In this document: positions 35,701 through 43,357 of the stretch, piece after piece
Layout: each line of letters starts with the position of its first letter
Numbering within the stretch: position 1 is the first letter of the stretch
DNA from: Terriglobus roseus
GTDB taxonomy: Bacteria > Acidobacteriota > Terriglobia > Terriglobales > Acidobacteriaceae
Direction: 5' to 3'
Assembly: GCF_900102185.1 (NCBI RefSeq)
Contig: NZ_LT629690.1
Coordinates: 1,674,001 to 1,738,000 of the forward strand
DNA length: 64,000 nucleotides
Notes under the pieces: model-generated
What the model was told of the DNA's origin: nothing
The model's database searches: none
Seen by the model: the letters and a program-made list of their open reading frames with translations, nothing else
Made by a program: the position numbers and the translations under genes

Positions 35701-36486
35701 CGCGATCTCGTTGAGAGTGTCGTCGTCAAATCCTTCGCAGGCTTCGGCGAGTGCCGCTTCAATCGTTCTGCGCAGAGACGCGTTCAAGCGTGGCAGCGTG
35801 ACATTTTCAAGATGTTCTTCTGTGAGGCGTTCGCCGAGAGGGATGAGGCTGCCCCATTGGTCGCGCGTGGCGAGCATGTCAGCGAGGACGCGTTCGCAGA
35901 ACGGAAGGTCGCCATCGCGATGCAGGAGTACGGTTTCAATTGCCGCATCGAGAACTGGATCACCACCGCCGAAACGCATCATCACGGCGTGTGCGGCTTG
36001 CAGATAGAACGGTCGTGGGTCGGTGACAGGGCTGACTGATGACATGCCGCCGGAGGTGATTGGTAGTGCTTGCACGATGAGTGCGCAGAGCGAGTCGATG
36101 GTGCGGATGTTGAGAAGATGCGGGCGGTCGAGGATGCGCCAGCCACGTTCGCGGTCGCGCTGCAACGCGGCTTCGGCCAGTTGATGGGTGAGTAGCGCGA
36201 ACTCGTTTGTTGGAGGTTCGGTAGCGATGCTGGCAGAGCGGAGCGCCTTCAGAACGCGCTCGACCATTTCAGCTGTGGCCTTCGTAGTGAAGGTGAGCGC
36301 GAGGACTTCGGCGGGGTCGTCTACGGTGCCGAGCAGCTTGAGGAAACGCTGAATCAGCAGCCCCGTTTTGCCTGAGCCTGCGGGTGCTTCCACGATGCAT
36401 GATGAGGTGATGTCTAACGCGGCTTCGCGTTCTCGTAGATCAGCAATTTGTTGCGAGGGCGCGGCGGTGGGGAATGGGACGATCAT
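32782..36486 (-). CDS. AddA-like UvrD/Rep superfamily helicase-nuclease
   Basis: 1234 residues. Superfamily 1A motifs are in order: Walker A APAGSGKTGLLIQRF near residue 37, LLVDEMQDTSSGQYDLL (motif II), FLVGDPKQSIYLFRQA (III), LTTNFRSGG (IV), IMTIHRAKGLEWDTVIVPGL (V) and YVAVTRARTSLHLL (VI). A C-terminal RecB-type nuclease is marked by IIDFKTGDR and a following YEAQLRTYAEV. With the overlapping upstream partner it should process double-strand breaks for recombination. It differs from strict AddA enough that I leave out a symbol. Confidence 0.88.
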   Translation of the reverse strand: MIVPFPTAAPSQQIADLREREAALDITSSCIVEAPAGSGKTGLLIQRFLKLLGTVDDPAEVLALTFTTKATAEMVERVLKALRSASIATEPPTNEFALLTHQLAEAALQRDRERGWRILDRPHLLNIRTIDSLCALIVQALPITSGGMSSVSPVTDPRPFYLQAAHAVMMRFGGGDPVLDAAIETVLLHRDGDLPFCERVLADMLATRDQWGSLIPLGERLTEEHLENVTLPRLNASLRRTIEAALAEACEGFDDDTLNEIARIAERHAFEPGYKDEPNPLLPCAGRQNRPGSTVDDLQHWQALARLMLKADGFRAAFSVNHIGTKLFKDDADRLKTILEEIACDELFRRVDAVRAFAPEATYPEDQWRVSKALFRLLEHALVELKLLFAREEVCDFTEIALSARAALQTQESGLLEVFGTRLRHLLVDEMQDTSSGQYDLLEQLTAGWDGRSQTVFLVGDPKQSIYLFRQARVDRFQKCMSDARLGDIPLQVLPLTTNFRSGGHIVSQFNETFRAIFPSDHPADGDVVFHDATAANPAQPGEGMDWTIEAVPTSSDLAENRRNRRFAIRREARETLAVVKAARAAWQQEKQRRIDDGDTKEFPFKAAVLTRARNHVIEIAKQLERAGIPYRAVDLKPLAEQQEVLDLVAITRALLHPADRIAWLALLRAPWCGIELAHLHTLAAGDHPEHRKESLRHRLRERAEALPEQAKERVIRTLDILDGALRHTGTESLADRVERTWRSLGGDLYLTPTERENVADYLRVLDAMESEGEAFTLPHLNRRLDRLFARSGNAPDAIDIMTIHRAKGLEWDTVIVPGLHRVPTRDTYSALEWLELPTRGEDGSGDVLMAPLPGKGGEPGALLNFIRTRKRARTYAEIKRLFYVAVTRARTSLHLLASPELSQKGEIINRAGTLLKAAWPAAQNYVVIPVVTEAEKTEEAEAETIALAAAAELIPFPAPKTAREVQLPNIQRLPSDVHAVERLRATMPASADDTPAPQPFARPAGTFGARAVGNAIHAFVDRLSNELATRTATGETVAEAAHSLLHTVQSWQPAVRATLRAGSLPPSVVERASGTVLRALTATLQSPEGRWILTPHTAASGESAWHTGDAGSETRIRLDRSFFAGQEPNQSGDDVFWIIDFKTGDRTGPNETESTRNAYLAEERAAYEAQLRTYAEVRRLTLPPETPIHLALFYPLMDRLIWWPYTTTTETPAPIAEAAEAEPDKDGQYSLFG

Positions 36487-39236
36487 GCTGCGCCCTCCTC
36501 TTCCGTTTCCTCCAATGTGTCGTCATCAGGTTCGAGACGCGTTACGTCTACTCGGCATAGCAGGCGGCTGGGGCAGCGCTTGCAGGTGGTGAGGTAGTCC
36601 TTGGGTTCGACGACGGCCTCGCCGCGTGCGAATTCTTCTGCAAGTGCGGTGAGGTCGCGCTGCCACTCTTCCATGCGTTCCTGAAAGGTGGGTTCGGTGC
36701 GTCGACCTTTCGAGGCCTGATCGCCGAGGAGAGCGCGGTCTGCGAGCATCTCTTCGAAGTTCATACCGAACTTGCCGACACGGACGCGTCCGAAGGCGAT
36801 GCCCTGGACATCGGGGATGCCGCTGGCGATGGCGTACAGCGGGAGCTGAGGTGCGTCGGGGCGGTCGCCAAACCAATCCTTGCGTTCGGCTGCTCCGGTT
36901 TTGTAGTCGACGAGTAGCGTGGCTTCGCTGCCGTCCGCGAGCGGAATGCGGTCGATACGGTCTACGCGAAGATTCATGGCAAGCGGTCCGATGTGCGCTT
37001 CGTCCACCTCGACTTCCATGCCTTCTACCCAGAATGGTTTGCGAAGGGATTCGAAGTCGAGCCAGTCGGACAGCAGACGATGAAGACGCTTGCGTTGCAC
37101 TTCAACATAAGCGCTGTCCCATCCGGCGGCTGGGCGCGCGGGTAGCGCCTGTGCGATGCATTCGGCAAGCAACGTGTCGCGTGCTGTGGTGCCATCGTTG
37201 TATCGCGTTTTGTTGAGTGCCGATAACTGTTCGTGCGTCTTGCAGTTATCCCAGAAAAGTTGAAGTGCGGTGTGCACCTCGTCGCCCCGCTCGCCGGCAG
37301 AGAGACCAGCTTCAATGGTTTCCATTTCGCGAGTTTGCAGACGATGCAGTGCGAAGGCACGGAAGCCGCATTGAGCTTGTTCGGTGAGGATTCCTACGCC
37401 ACCCGATGCGATGCCAGAGAGGTTGGGTAGTGAGAGAGTGTCAACGTGCTCTTCCAGCAGGATTGAGGTTGAGGCACTGGAGACGGAAGCGTTCTCACGT
37501 TGCATGCCAGGAAGGGAAGAGATCAGCGGCGATGGGCGAGACTCTCCCTCGGAACGCGCGGCGGCGTAACTAAAACATGCTCCGGCGGCGCTGTTGAGGC
37601 AGCGCAGGGTGATCTGCCGAGCGGAGTCTTCGTCGACGAGAGCGTCTGATCCGGGCATGTTCCATGTGCGCTGAAAGCGCGCTGGGAGCAGTGGGCTGGC
37701 TGAGATGCGTTGCGGCCAGGTCTGTTCGTCGGCGTGAAGAAACCAGAGGAAGTTGCTGGTGCTGCCCGCGGCTTCGGTGGGTGTCATCACCTGGATGGGA
37801 GCGCTGGTGTTTTCGGGGGCAAAGACTGTTTCGTTGAGCGTTGCGGTAAGCGTATCCAGCCATTCTGCGAAGGTGATGTGGCCGCCGAGGAGGTCGAGTG
37901 TAGCGACGCGATCGAGTGTTTCGTTCCAGCGCTGTTGTGCCTGGAATTCTGCGCTGTTTAGATCGGCTCCGGGCCATTCCGCGGTCTGCAGCAGCTTGCG
38001 AGCGCCGTCGGAGAAGCTGGCAAAGCTGTGTGTGGCCTGTGTCCATTGGGCTGCTGCTTTTGCGAGCTCTTCGAGGTGGTTGGACGTGAAGGGATCTTCC
38101 TTGTGCAGAAGGCGCTGCGCTTCACGAAGGGTGATCGTGCCGCTGAGGCCGGTGGCGCTGCGAAATTTGCGTGTGTTGCGCAGTGTCCAGGCTTCCAGTT
38201 CTGCTCCGCGTTCAGGGGATGGAGCTAGCGAGAAGAACGGGCTTCGGAGAATTGCTCCTGCATCTTCGACAGAGACAGCGGAGGCGCACCAGCGCAGCAA
38301 AAGGAGAGCGTCCGCGACCATGGGAAGTTGAGGCAGCGGTCGTCCCGTGGAGAACTCGTAGGGAGAGTTGCTGTGGGGCTGCGTGACATCTTCCAACCAG
38401 GGGGCAACGGTGGCGCGGAGAGCCCGTTCCAGCACTGGTCGGCATTCCTGCAGATCGGGCACGACGATGGCGATGCGCGCGGTGGGAGTGGTGGTTAGCG
38501 TGGCGCTTGCCCATTGGCAACACGCTTCGATTTCTGCGTGGAGGTCATTACAGCGAACGAGCGTTGGAGGTGTTTGCTGCGGCATGTGCGCGGGAAGATG
38601 CTCGATGGCTGCGCCTGCATGCTCCAGCGCGTTCAGCAGAGCTTGCTGCGATGGCAGCAGCGCGTCGAAACCGTAAAGGATGTATTCCTTCTCCGGCGTG
38701 AGGACGTTGCGACGGAAGAGGCTGCTGAGTTCTACGTCCAGATGCGAGGTGGGCAACAGTTGTTCACTTTGGCAGGCGCTTAGAAAGTCGCGATACCAGC
38801 CGTGGAAGGCTGCTGCATCAGAGAGTGTGTTCGAGGGTGTGCGGGCGAAACTGTCTTCAAGGTCATATGCGCCGAGAAGTCGAAGAGCCCGACTGCATTG
38901 CCGAGCAACGGAGCGTGCGGACTGGAGGCCAAGATCGCCGGAAGCTTCCAGTATTCGCATCCATAAGGATTGTTCTTGCAGGCTGTTCAGCAGTACGGCT
39001 TGGACGTGGCCGTGGAGAATGGCTTCGTTCCAAAGGGATGAGGTCCAGCCGCTCCATGAAAAGACGCGCGCTGGTTGCCATGCGCTTAATCCCTCTGCGC
39101 GGCGTTGGGCGTCGTAGAGCCGCGTCAGGGTACGTGCCGACCGTACGTTTGGTGTGAGGAGTGTCGCGCCACGCAGCATGGCCGCCATCAGGTCGCCGAG
39201 GCGGTTTGGTAGCAGATTCGCTGCGGCGACTGACAT
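36483..39236 (-). CDS. AddB-like PD-(D/E)XK nuclease, probable Fe-S protein
   Basis: 917 residues with an inactive-helicase-like N-terminal region and a C-terminal nuclease: LLVDYKTGAAERKDWF plus the QLPLYAIASG helix. Four cysteines fit the AddB iron-sulfur staple. One lies before the nuclease (QAQCGFRAFALHRL) and three lie after it (TCKRCPSRLLCRVD). The downstream helicase starts at the ATGA stop overlap, so the pair is made together. Both subunits keep a nuclease motif, as in AddAB rather than RecBCD. Confidence 0.85.
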   Translation of the reverse strand: MSVAAANLLPNRLGDLMAAMLRGATLLTPNVRSARTLTRLYDAQRRAEGLSAWQPARVFSWSGWTSSLWNEAILHGHVQAVLLNSLQEQSLWMRILEASGDLGLQSARSVARQCSRALRLLGAYDLEDSFARTPSNTLSDAAAFHGWYRDFLSACQSEQLLPTSHLDVELSSLFRRNVLTPEKEYILYGFDALLPSQQALLNALEHAGAAIEHLPAHMPQQTPPTLVRCNDLHAEIEACCQWASATLTTTPTARIAIVVPDLQECRPVLERALRATVAPWLEDVTQPHSNSPYEFSTGRPLPQLPMVADALLLLRWCASAVSVEDAGAILRSPFFSLAPSPERGAELEAWTLRNTRKFRSATGLSGTITLREAQRLLHKEDPFTSNHLEELAKAAAQWTQATHSFASFSDGARKLLQTAEWPGADLNSAEFQAQQRWNETLDRVATLDLLGGHITFAEWLDTLTATLNETVFAPENTSAPIQVMTPTEAAGSTSNFLWFLHADEQTWPQRISASPLLPARFQRTWNMPGSDALVDEDSARQITLRCLNSAAGACFSYAAARSEGESRPSPLISSLPGMQRENASVSSASTSILLEEHVDTLSLPNLSGIASGGVGILTEQAQCGFRAFALHRLQTREMETIEAGLSAGERGDEVHTALQLFWDNCKTHEQLSALNKTRYNDGTTARDTLLAECIAQALPARPAAGWDSAYVEVQRKRLHRLLSDWLDFESLRKPFWVEGMEVEVDEAHIGPLAMNLRVDRIDRIPLADGSEATLLVDYKTGAAERKDWFGDRPDAPQLPLYAIASGIPDVQGIAFGRVRVGKFGMNFEEMLADRALLGDQASKGRRTEPTFQERMEEWQRDLTALAEEFARGEAVVEPKDYLTTCKRCPSRLLCRVDVTRLEPDDDTLEETEEEGAA

Positions 39237-39243
39237 TCTCCTT

Positions 39244-40419
39244 TTATACGCTTTTCGCGTGTGTGGAAGAGCGGGTAAAAACCGCCAGAAGGATCAACAG
39301 GAGCAGTCCCGTGATCGGTATCGCGAGGGCTGTGCGCAGCGAACCAGTACTGCGAGAAACTACTCCGAGAAGCAGAGGCAGAATAGCTGCGCCGATTCCG
39401 GAGAGGGCGATGATGATGCCGGTTTCACGAGCCGATGCTCCACGACCGAGCATTGTCGAGAGAACCAACGGAAACCATGGTGCGAGCGAGAGTCCGAGCA
39501 ATGCGGACAACAGCGTGATCGACATTGCTCCACTGGAACGGCTCAGGAGCGCAACGATTGCAGTGGCTGAGCTCAACGTAGCGATGAGGAATACGCGTTC
39601 GCGAAGAAACTTCAGCAATAGCGGCGCGAGTGCGCGTCCGCCGGTGATGCCAATCCAGAGTGCCGTTGCGCCTAATGTGCTGATGCGTAGAGTGGCGTTG
39701 CCGTAGCGGGTCCCGAAGGTGGTGATCCATCCGCTGAGGCATGTCTCGACGCCGCCGTAGAGAAGAAGCATTGCGGCAAAGGAGAGGAATGCGGTGCGGG
39801 GTAGTTGGCTTTTGGTTTGCTGCGTCTGTTCTTGCTCTTGCGAAAGGCCGCCACGAACAGACCATGCAGCCCATGAAAGGACGATGACGAACAGCACTGT
39901 GACAGCGCCAAGAACAACCGGTAGCGATATGGACGATAAGATGCTTCCGAGAAGGAAAGGCGCGGTGACTGCACCGAGGCTCCAGGTGAAGTTGATAAGT
40001 GCCAGCGCGGAGCTTCGCTGTTCTTGGAAACGCTGTGCTGCCAAAAGGTTTACCGATGTGAGCATTTGGCCCACACCGAAACCGAGGGGGACGAGTGCTG
40101 CCGCATCCCAGAGAACGCCTGCATGCAGCCCGGAGCATAGCGCCAGGAATAGGAAGCCAGCGGTTGCGGCGGCTAGTCCCCGAACGAGACAGTAGTACAG
40201 GCGATGCGACGTGGTGATGCCACCGAAGAATGCGCCGATAAATTGTGCCGTGAAAAAGAGGCCGCTGCCGGAGTCGGTGGCGTGGGCGCTGGCTGCGAGC
40301 GCCGGAAGGACAGGGCCAAGGAAGACGGTGCCGAATCCTGAGAACAGCATGGCCGCGTGAAAAAGTGAAAGAGACGGCTCCGGCGTGCGCTCGGCTGGCG
40401 CAGCCTGTAATGCGGGCAT
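39244..40419 (-). CDS. Major facilitator superfamily transporter
   Basis: 391 residues with about twelve spans, starting FHAAMLFSGFGTVFLGPVLP. The central loop after span 6 carries the short charged SQEQEQTQQTKSQLP. ATG 40419 has AGGAGG 5 nt upstream, which fixes the start. A longer open frame further upstream is only the antisense of the Sco gene. Seven bp separate it from the AddB-like gene, so all three genes may share a transcript. Substrate unknown; a sugar or drug are both possible. Confidence 0.85.
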   Translation of the reverse strand: MPALQAAPAERTPEPSLSLFHAAMLFSGFGTVFLGPVLPALAASAHATDSGSGLFFTAQFIGAFFGGITTSHRLYYCLVRGLAAATAGFLFLALCSGLHAGVLWDAAALVPLGFGVGQMLTSVNLLAAQRFQEQRSSALALINFTWSLGAVTAPFLLGSILSSISLPVVLGAVTVLFVIVLSWAAWSVRGGLSQEQEQTQQTKSQLPRTAFLSFAAMLLLYGGVETCLSGWITTFGTRYGNATLRISTLGATALWIGITGGRALAPLLLKFLRERVFLIATLSSATAIVALLSRSSGAMSITLLSALLGLSLAPWFPLVLSTMLGRGASARETGIIIALSGIGAAILPLLLGVVSRSTGSLRTALAIPITGLLLLILLAVFTRSSTHAKSV

Positions 40420-40482
40420 GGTTCCTCCTGGCTGGCCGTCGCCCTTTGGCGCTCGACTGCCTGTTACCTTTCGCAACGTATC

Positions 40483-41391
40483 ATGGATAGTATGAAGTGG
40501 TTTTTCCGGAATGCTGTTTTTGCCGTTGTTCTGATTGCGGTTGCAGGGCTGGCGGGCTGCGGTAAGTCGACGGAGCGGCTGGGTAGCGCGACGCAGACCT
40601 TCACCATTAAAGGCACTGTGCTGGCTGTGGATCAGGAAAAGGGAGAACTCACGCTGCAGCATGACGCTGTTCCTGGCTTCATGGAAGCCATGACCATGCC
40701 GTACAAGTTGGAGCGACCTGAGATGGCGAAGGAGTTTCATCCCGGCGACATTATTCGCGCGCGTTTGTTGGTGGATAAAGATTCCGACGGCATTTATCAC
40801 CATCCACGGCTGAATGAGATTGCCATTCTGGCGCAGAAGCATCTTGATGTGACGCCGACGGCGAACTATCACGTTCCCACGAAGGGTGATGCGATCCCTG
40901 ATTTTGAGATGACAGATCAGGATGGAAAGCCATTCCGCTTTGCTTCGTTGAAGGGCAAAGCAGTTTTGTTGACGTTCATCTACACGCGTTGTCCCATTGG
41001 GGATTACTGCCCGAAGATGAGCCGCAACTTTCAGGCGATTCGCGGCATGATGCAGAACGATGCCGCCGTGCGCGACCATGCGGATTTTGTTTCTGCATCG
41101 TTTGATCCTGCGTTTGATACGGCAAGTGTGTTGCGTGCCTATGGAAAGAACTACGTGGGCAGCAATGATTTTTCGCACTGGCAGTTTGTTCGCCCGAAGG
41201 ATGACAAGACTCTGAAGGCGATGGAGCAATTCTTCAACCTGGGCGCCACACCGGAAAGCAACGGCAGCCTGACGCATTCATTATCGACAGTTTTGATTGA
41301 TCGTGACGGGCATATCTCAGAGTGGTTTCCGGGCAACGCGTGGAGCCCTGCGGATGTCTACGCAAAGATGAAAGCACTTACCGCGAAGTAA
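40483..41391 (+). CDS. Sco1/SenC-type copper chaperone with N-terminal CusF-like domain
   Basis: 302 residues. The lipobox VAGLAGCGKS near residue 27 predicts a lipoprotein. Residues about 40-100 form a CusF-like copper-binding barrel: TIKGTVLAVDQEKGELTLQH and FMEAMTMPYKL. The thioredoxin-fold Sco domain has YTRCPIGDYCPKM for the copper cysteines and SLTHSLSTVLID for the histidine. Sco proteins load copper into cytochrome oxidase. The fusion of a metal-binding barrel to Sco occurs in other bacteria. It is divergent from the MFS gene with a 63-bp gap. Confidence 0.92.
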   Translation: MDSMKWFFRNAVFAVVLIAVAGLAGCGKSTERLGSATQTFTIKGTVLAVDQEKGELTLQHDAVPGFMEAMTMPYKLERPEMAKEFHPGDIIRARLLVDKDSDGIYHHPRLNEIAILAQKHLDVTPTANYHVPTKGDAIPDFEMTDQDGKPFRFASLKGKAVLLTFIYTRCPIGDYCPKMSRNFQAIRGMMQNDAAVRDHADFVSASFDPAFDTASVLRAYGKNYVGSNDFSHWQFVRPKDDKTLKAMEQFFNLGATPESNGSLTHSLSTVLIDRDGHISEWFPGNAWSPADVYAKMKALTAK

Positions 41392-41445
41392 CGCGCGGCT
41401 GTTTCAACGATCGCAAAGACGCCCATTAGGGAGGGGCACAGACAC

Positions 41446-43335
41446 ATGGGTTCTATGGGATCGATGGGTGGTGGAAGACATCTTCATAATGCGGAACGCA
41501 CTGCGCGGAATCCTTCACGTGCTATTTCTGCGGAGATGACGCGCAAGAAGAAATTACCTCCTATGAAGCGTGTATTGCCGGAGGTGATGAAGCTGGTGAA
41601 GCCGCGGCTTCCGCTGCTGATCTTCAGCTTTTTTGTTCTCATCATCAATCGCGTATGCGGGTTGGTGCTGCCTGCGTCGACCCGGTTTCTGATTGACAAC
41701 GTGATGCGGCAACATGAGATGTCGCTGTTGCCAAAGATTGTTGCAGCCGTTGCAAGCGCGACGATTCTGCAGGGCATTACGACCTATGCGTTGACACAGA
41801 CGCTATCCAAGGAAGGACAAAAGCTGATCGCAGAGATGCGTGTGAGAGTTCAGGCGCACATCGGCAGACTTCCGGTGAAGTACTACGACGAGAATCGTTC
41901 GGGCACGCTGGTTGCGCGCATCATGACGGATGTGGAAGGCGTGCGCAACATCATTGGCACCGGCCTTGTGGACTTTGTGGGTGCGCTGCTAACGGCGGGG
42001 CTTTCCTTCATCTATCTGATGCGACTCTCCACTGGCATGACGCTATTGAGCTTTGCCATCTTGGGCATGTTCGGATTGGTGATCTTCCGCGCGTTCAAGG
42101 TGATTCGTCCCATCTTCCGTGAACGCGGTGCCATTAACGCTGAGGTCACGGGAAGGCTTACGGAATCGCTTGGCGGTGTACGCGTGGTGAAGGGGTATCA
42201 CGCAGAGGCAGCAGAGGCGAAGGTGTTTGCTGCGGGTGCAGAACGTCTGCTGAAGAACGTGATCAGTTCGCTGACGGCGCAATCGGTGATGGCGCTTACA
42301 TCGCAGGTGATGATGGGTGTTGTTGGTGCGCTGATTATGTATCTTGGCGCGCGTCAGGTGGCATCAGGACATCTCACGACTGGCGGCTATGTCACTTACA
42401 CCATGTTCCTGACGTTCATGGTGGCTCCGCTCATGAGCATGGTCAACATTGGCACGCAGATCACAGAGGCGCTGGCTGGTCTTGATCGTACTGCGGAGAT
42501 CATGAATGAGCACGACGAAGATGCAGCGCCGCGCAGGTCAACAGAACTTGGCCCTATTACCGGCGACGTGATCTTTCAGGATGTTCACTTTGAATATGAG
42601 CCGGGCAAGGAAGTGTTGCATGGCATCACCTTTGAAGCAGAGCCTGGTTCTGTGACTGCGCTGGTGGGATCGTCTGGCTCTGGTAAATCGACCATCATCT
42701 CGCTGGTGTGTGCTTTCCATGATGCGACGACCGGACAGGTGCTGGTGGATGGGGTGGATCTGTCGACGGTGCGCCTGGATAGTTTCCGTTCGCAGTTAGG
42801 CGTGGTGTTGCAGGAGACTTTCCTGTTCGATGGAACGATTCGCGACAACGTGAAGTTTTCACGGCCCGATGCAACGGAGGAACAGTTTCTGGAGGCTTGC
42901 CGCATCGCACGTGTCGATGAGTTTGCGGAGAACTTCGCTGAAGGATACGAAACGATTGTTGGTGAGCGCGGTGTGAAGCTATCCGGCGGTCAGCGGCAGC
43001 GTCTTTCGATTGCCCGCGCGATCCTTGCCGATCCTCGTATTCTCATTCTGGATGAAGCGACAAGTTCACTGGATTCCGAGAGCGAAGCGATGATTCAACA
43101 GGGCCTGAATCACCTGATGCAGGGCCGTACGACCTTTGTTATCGCACATCGTTTGAGCACGATTCGCAATGCGAACCAGATTCTTGTGATTGAAGCGGGA
43201 AGAATTGTCGAGCGCGGCACACATGCAGAGCTGTATGTGCTGCATGGTCGCTATCGCGAGTTATATGACCGCCAGCATGGTCTGGAGCAGAATCTGTTTC
43301 TTGCGCCCGGTGAAGAGCCTGTGCCGGTGGAGTAA
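41446..43335 (+). CDS. ABC exporter, MsbA-like fused permease-ATPase
   Basis: 629 residues. A basic Gly/Met N-tail of about 45 residues is followed by six spans (residues about 50-335). The ATPase has Walker A VGSSGSGKSTIISL, Q-loop GVVLQETFLFDGTIRDNVKF, signature LSGGQRQRLS, Walker B ILILDEATSSLDSESE and H-loop FVIAHRLST. It is a homodimeric type IV exporter, for lipid, drug or peptide. A GGGAGGGG site 9 nt upstream supports ATG 41446. It is 54 bp after the Sco stop and may be co-transcribed with it. Convergent with the S9 peptidase. Confidence 0.93.
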   Translation: MGSMGSMGGGRHLHNAERTARNPSRAISAEMTRKKKLPPMKRVLPEVMKLVKPRLPLLIFSFFVLIINRVCGLVLPASTRFLIDNVMRQHEMSLLPKIVAAVASATILQGITTYALTQTLSKEGQKLIAEMRVRVQAHIGRLPVKYYDENRSGTLVARIMTDVEGVRNIIGTGLVDFVGALLTAGLSFIYLMRLSTGMTLLSFAILGMFGLVIFRAFKVIRPIFRERGAINAEVTGRLTESLGGVRVVKGYHAEAAEAKVFAAGAERLLKNVISSLTAQSVMALTSQVMMGVVGALIMYLGARQVASGHLTTGGYVTYTMFLTFMVAPLMSMVNIGTQITEALAGLDRTAEIMNEHDEDAAPRRSTELGPITGDVIFQDVHFEYEPGKEVLHGITFEAEPGSVTALVGSSGSGKSTIISLVCAFHDATTGQVLVDGVDLSTVRLDSFRSQLGVVLQETFLFDGTIRDNVKFSRPDATEEQFLEACRIARVDEFAENFAEGYETIVGERGVKLSGGQRQRLSIARAILADPRILILDEATSSLDSESEAMIQQGLNHLMQGRTTFVIAHRLSTIRNANQILVIEAGRIVERGTHAELYVLHGRYRELYDRQHGLEQNLFLAPGEEPVPVE

Positions 43336-43357
43336 CCAGCACAGGCATTTCACGTCG

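Noticed and set aside
40420-41277. Long N-terminal extension of the MFS transporter frame (286 extra residues)
   Set aside because: It is antisense to the well-supported Sco gene, and a strong AGGAGG site plus family start place the MFS start at 40419.
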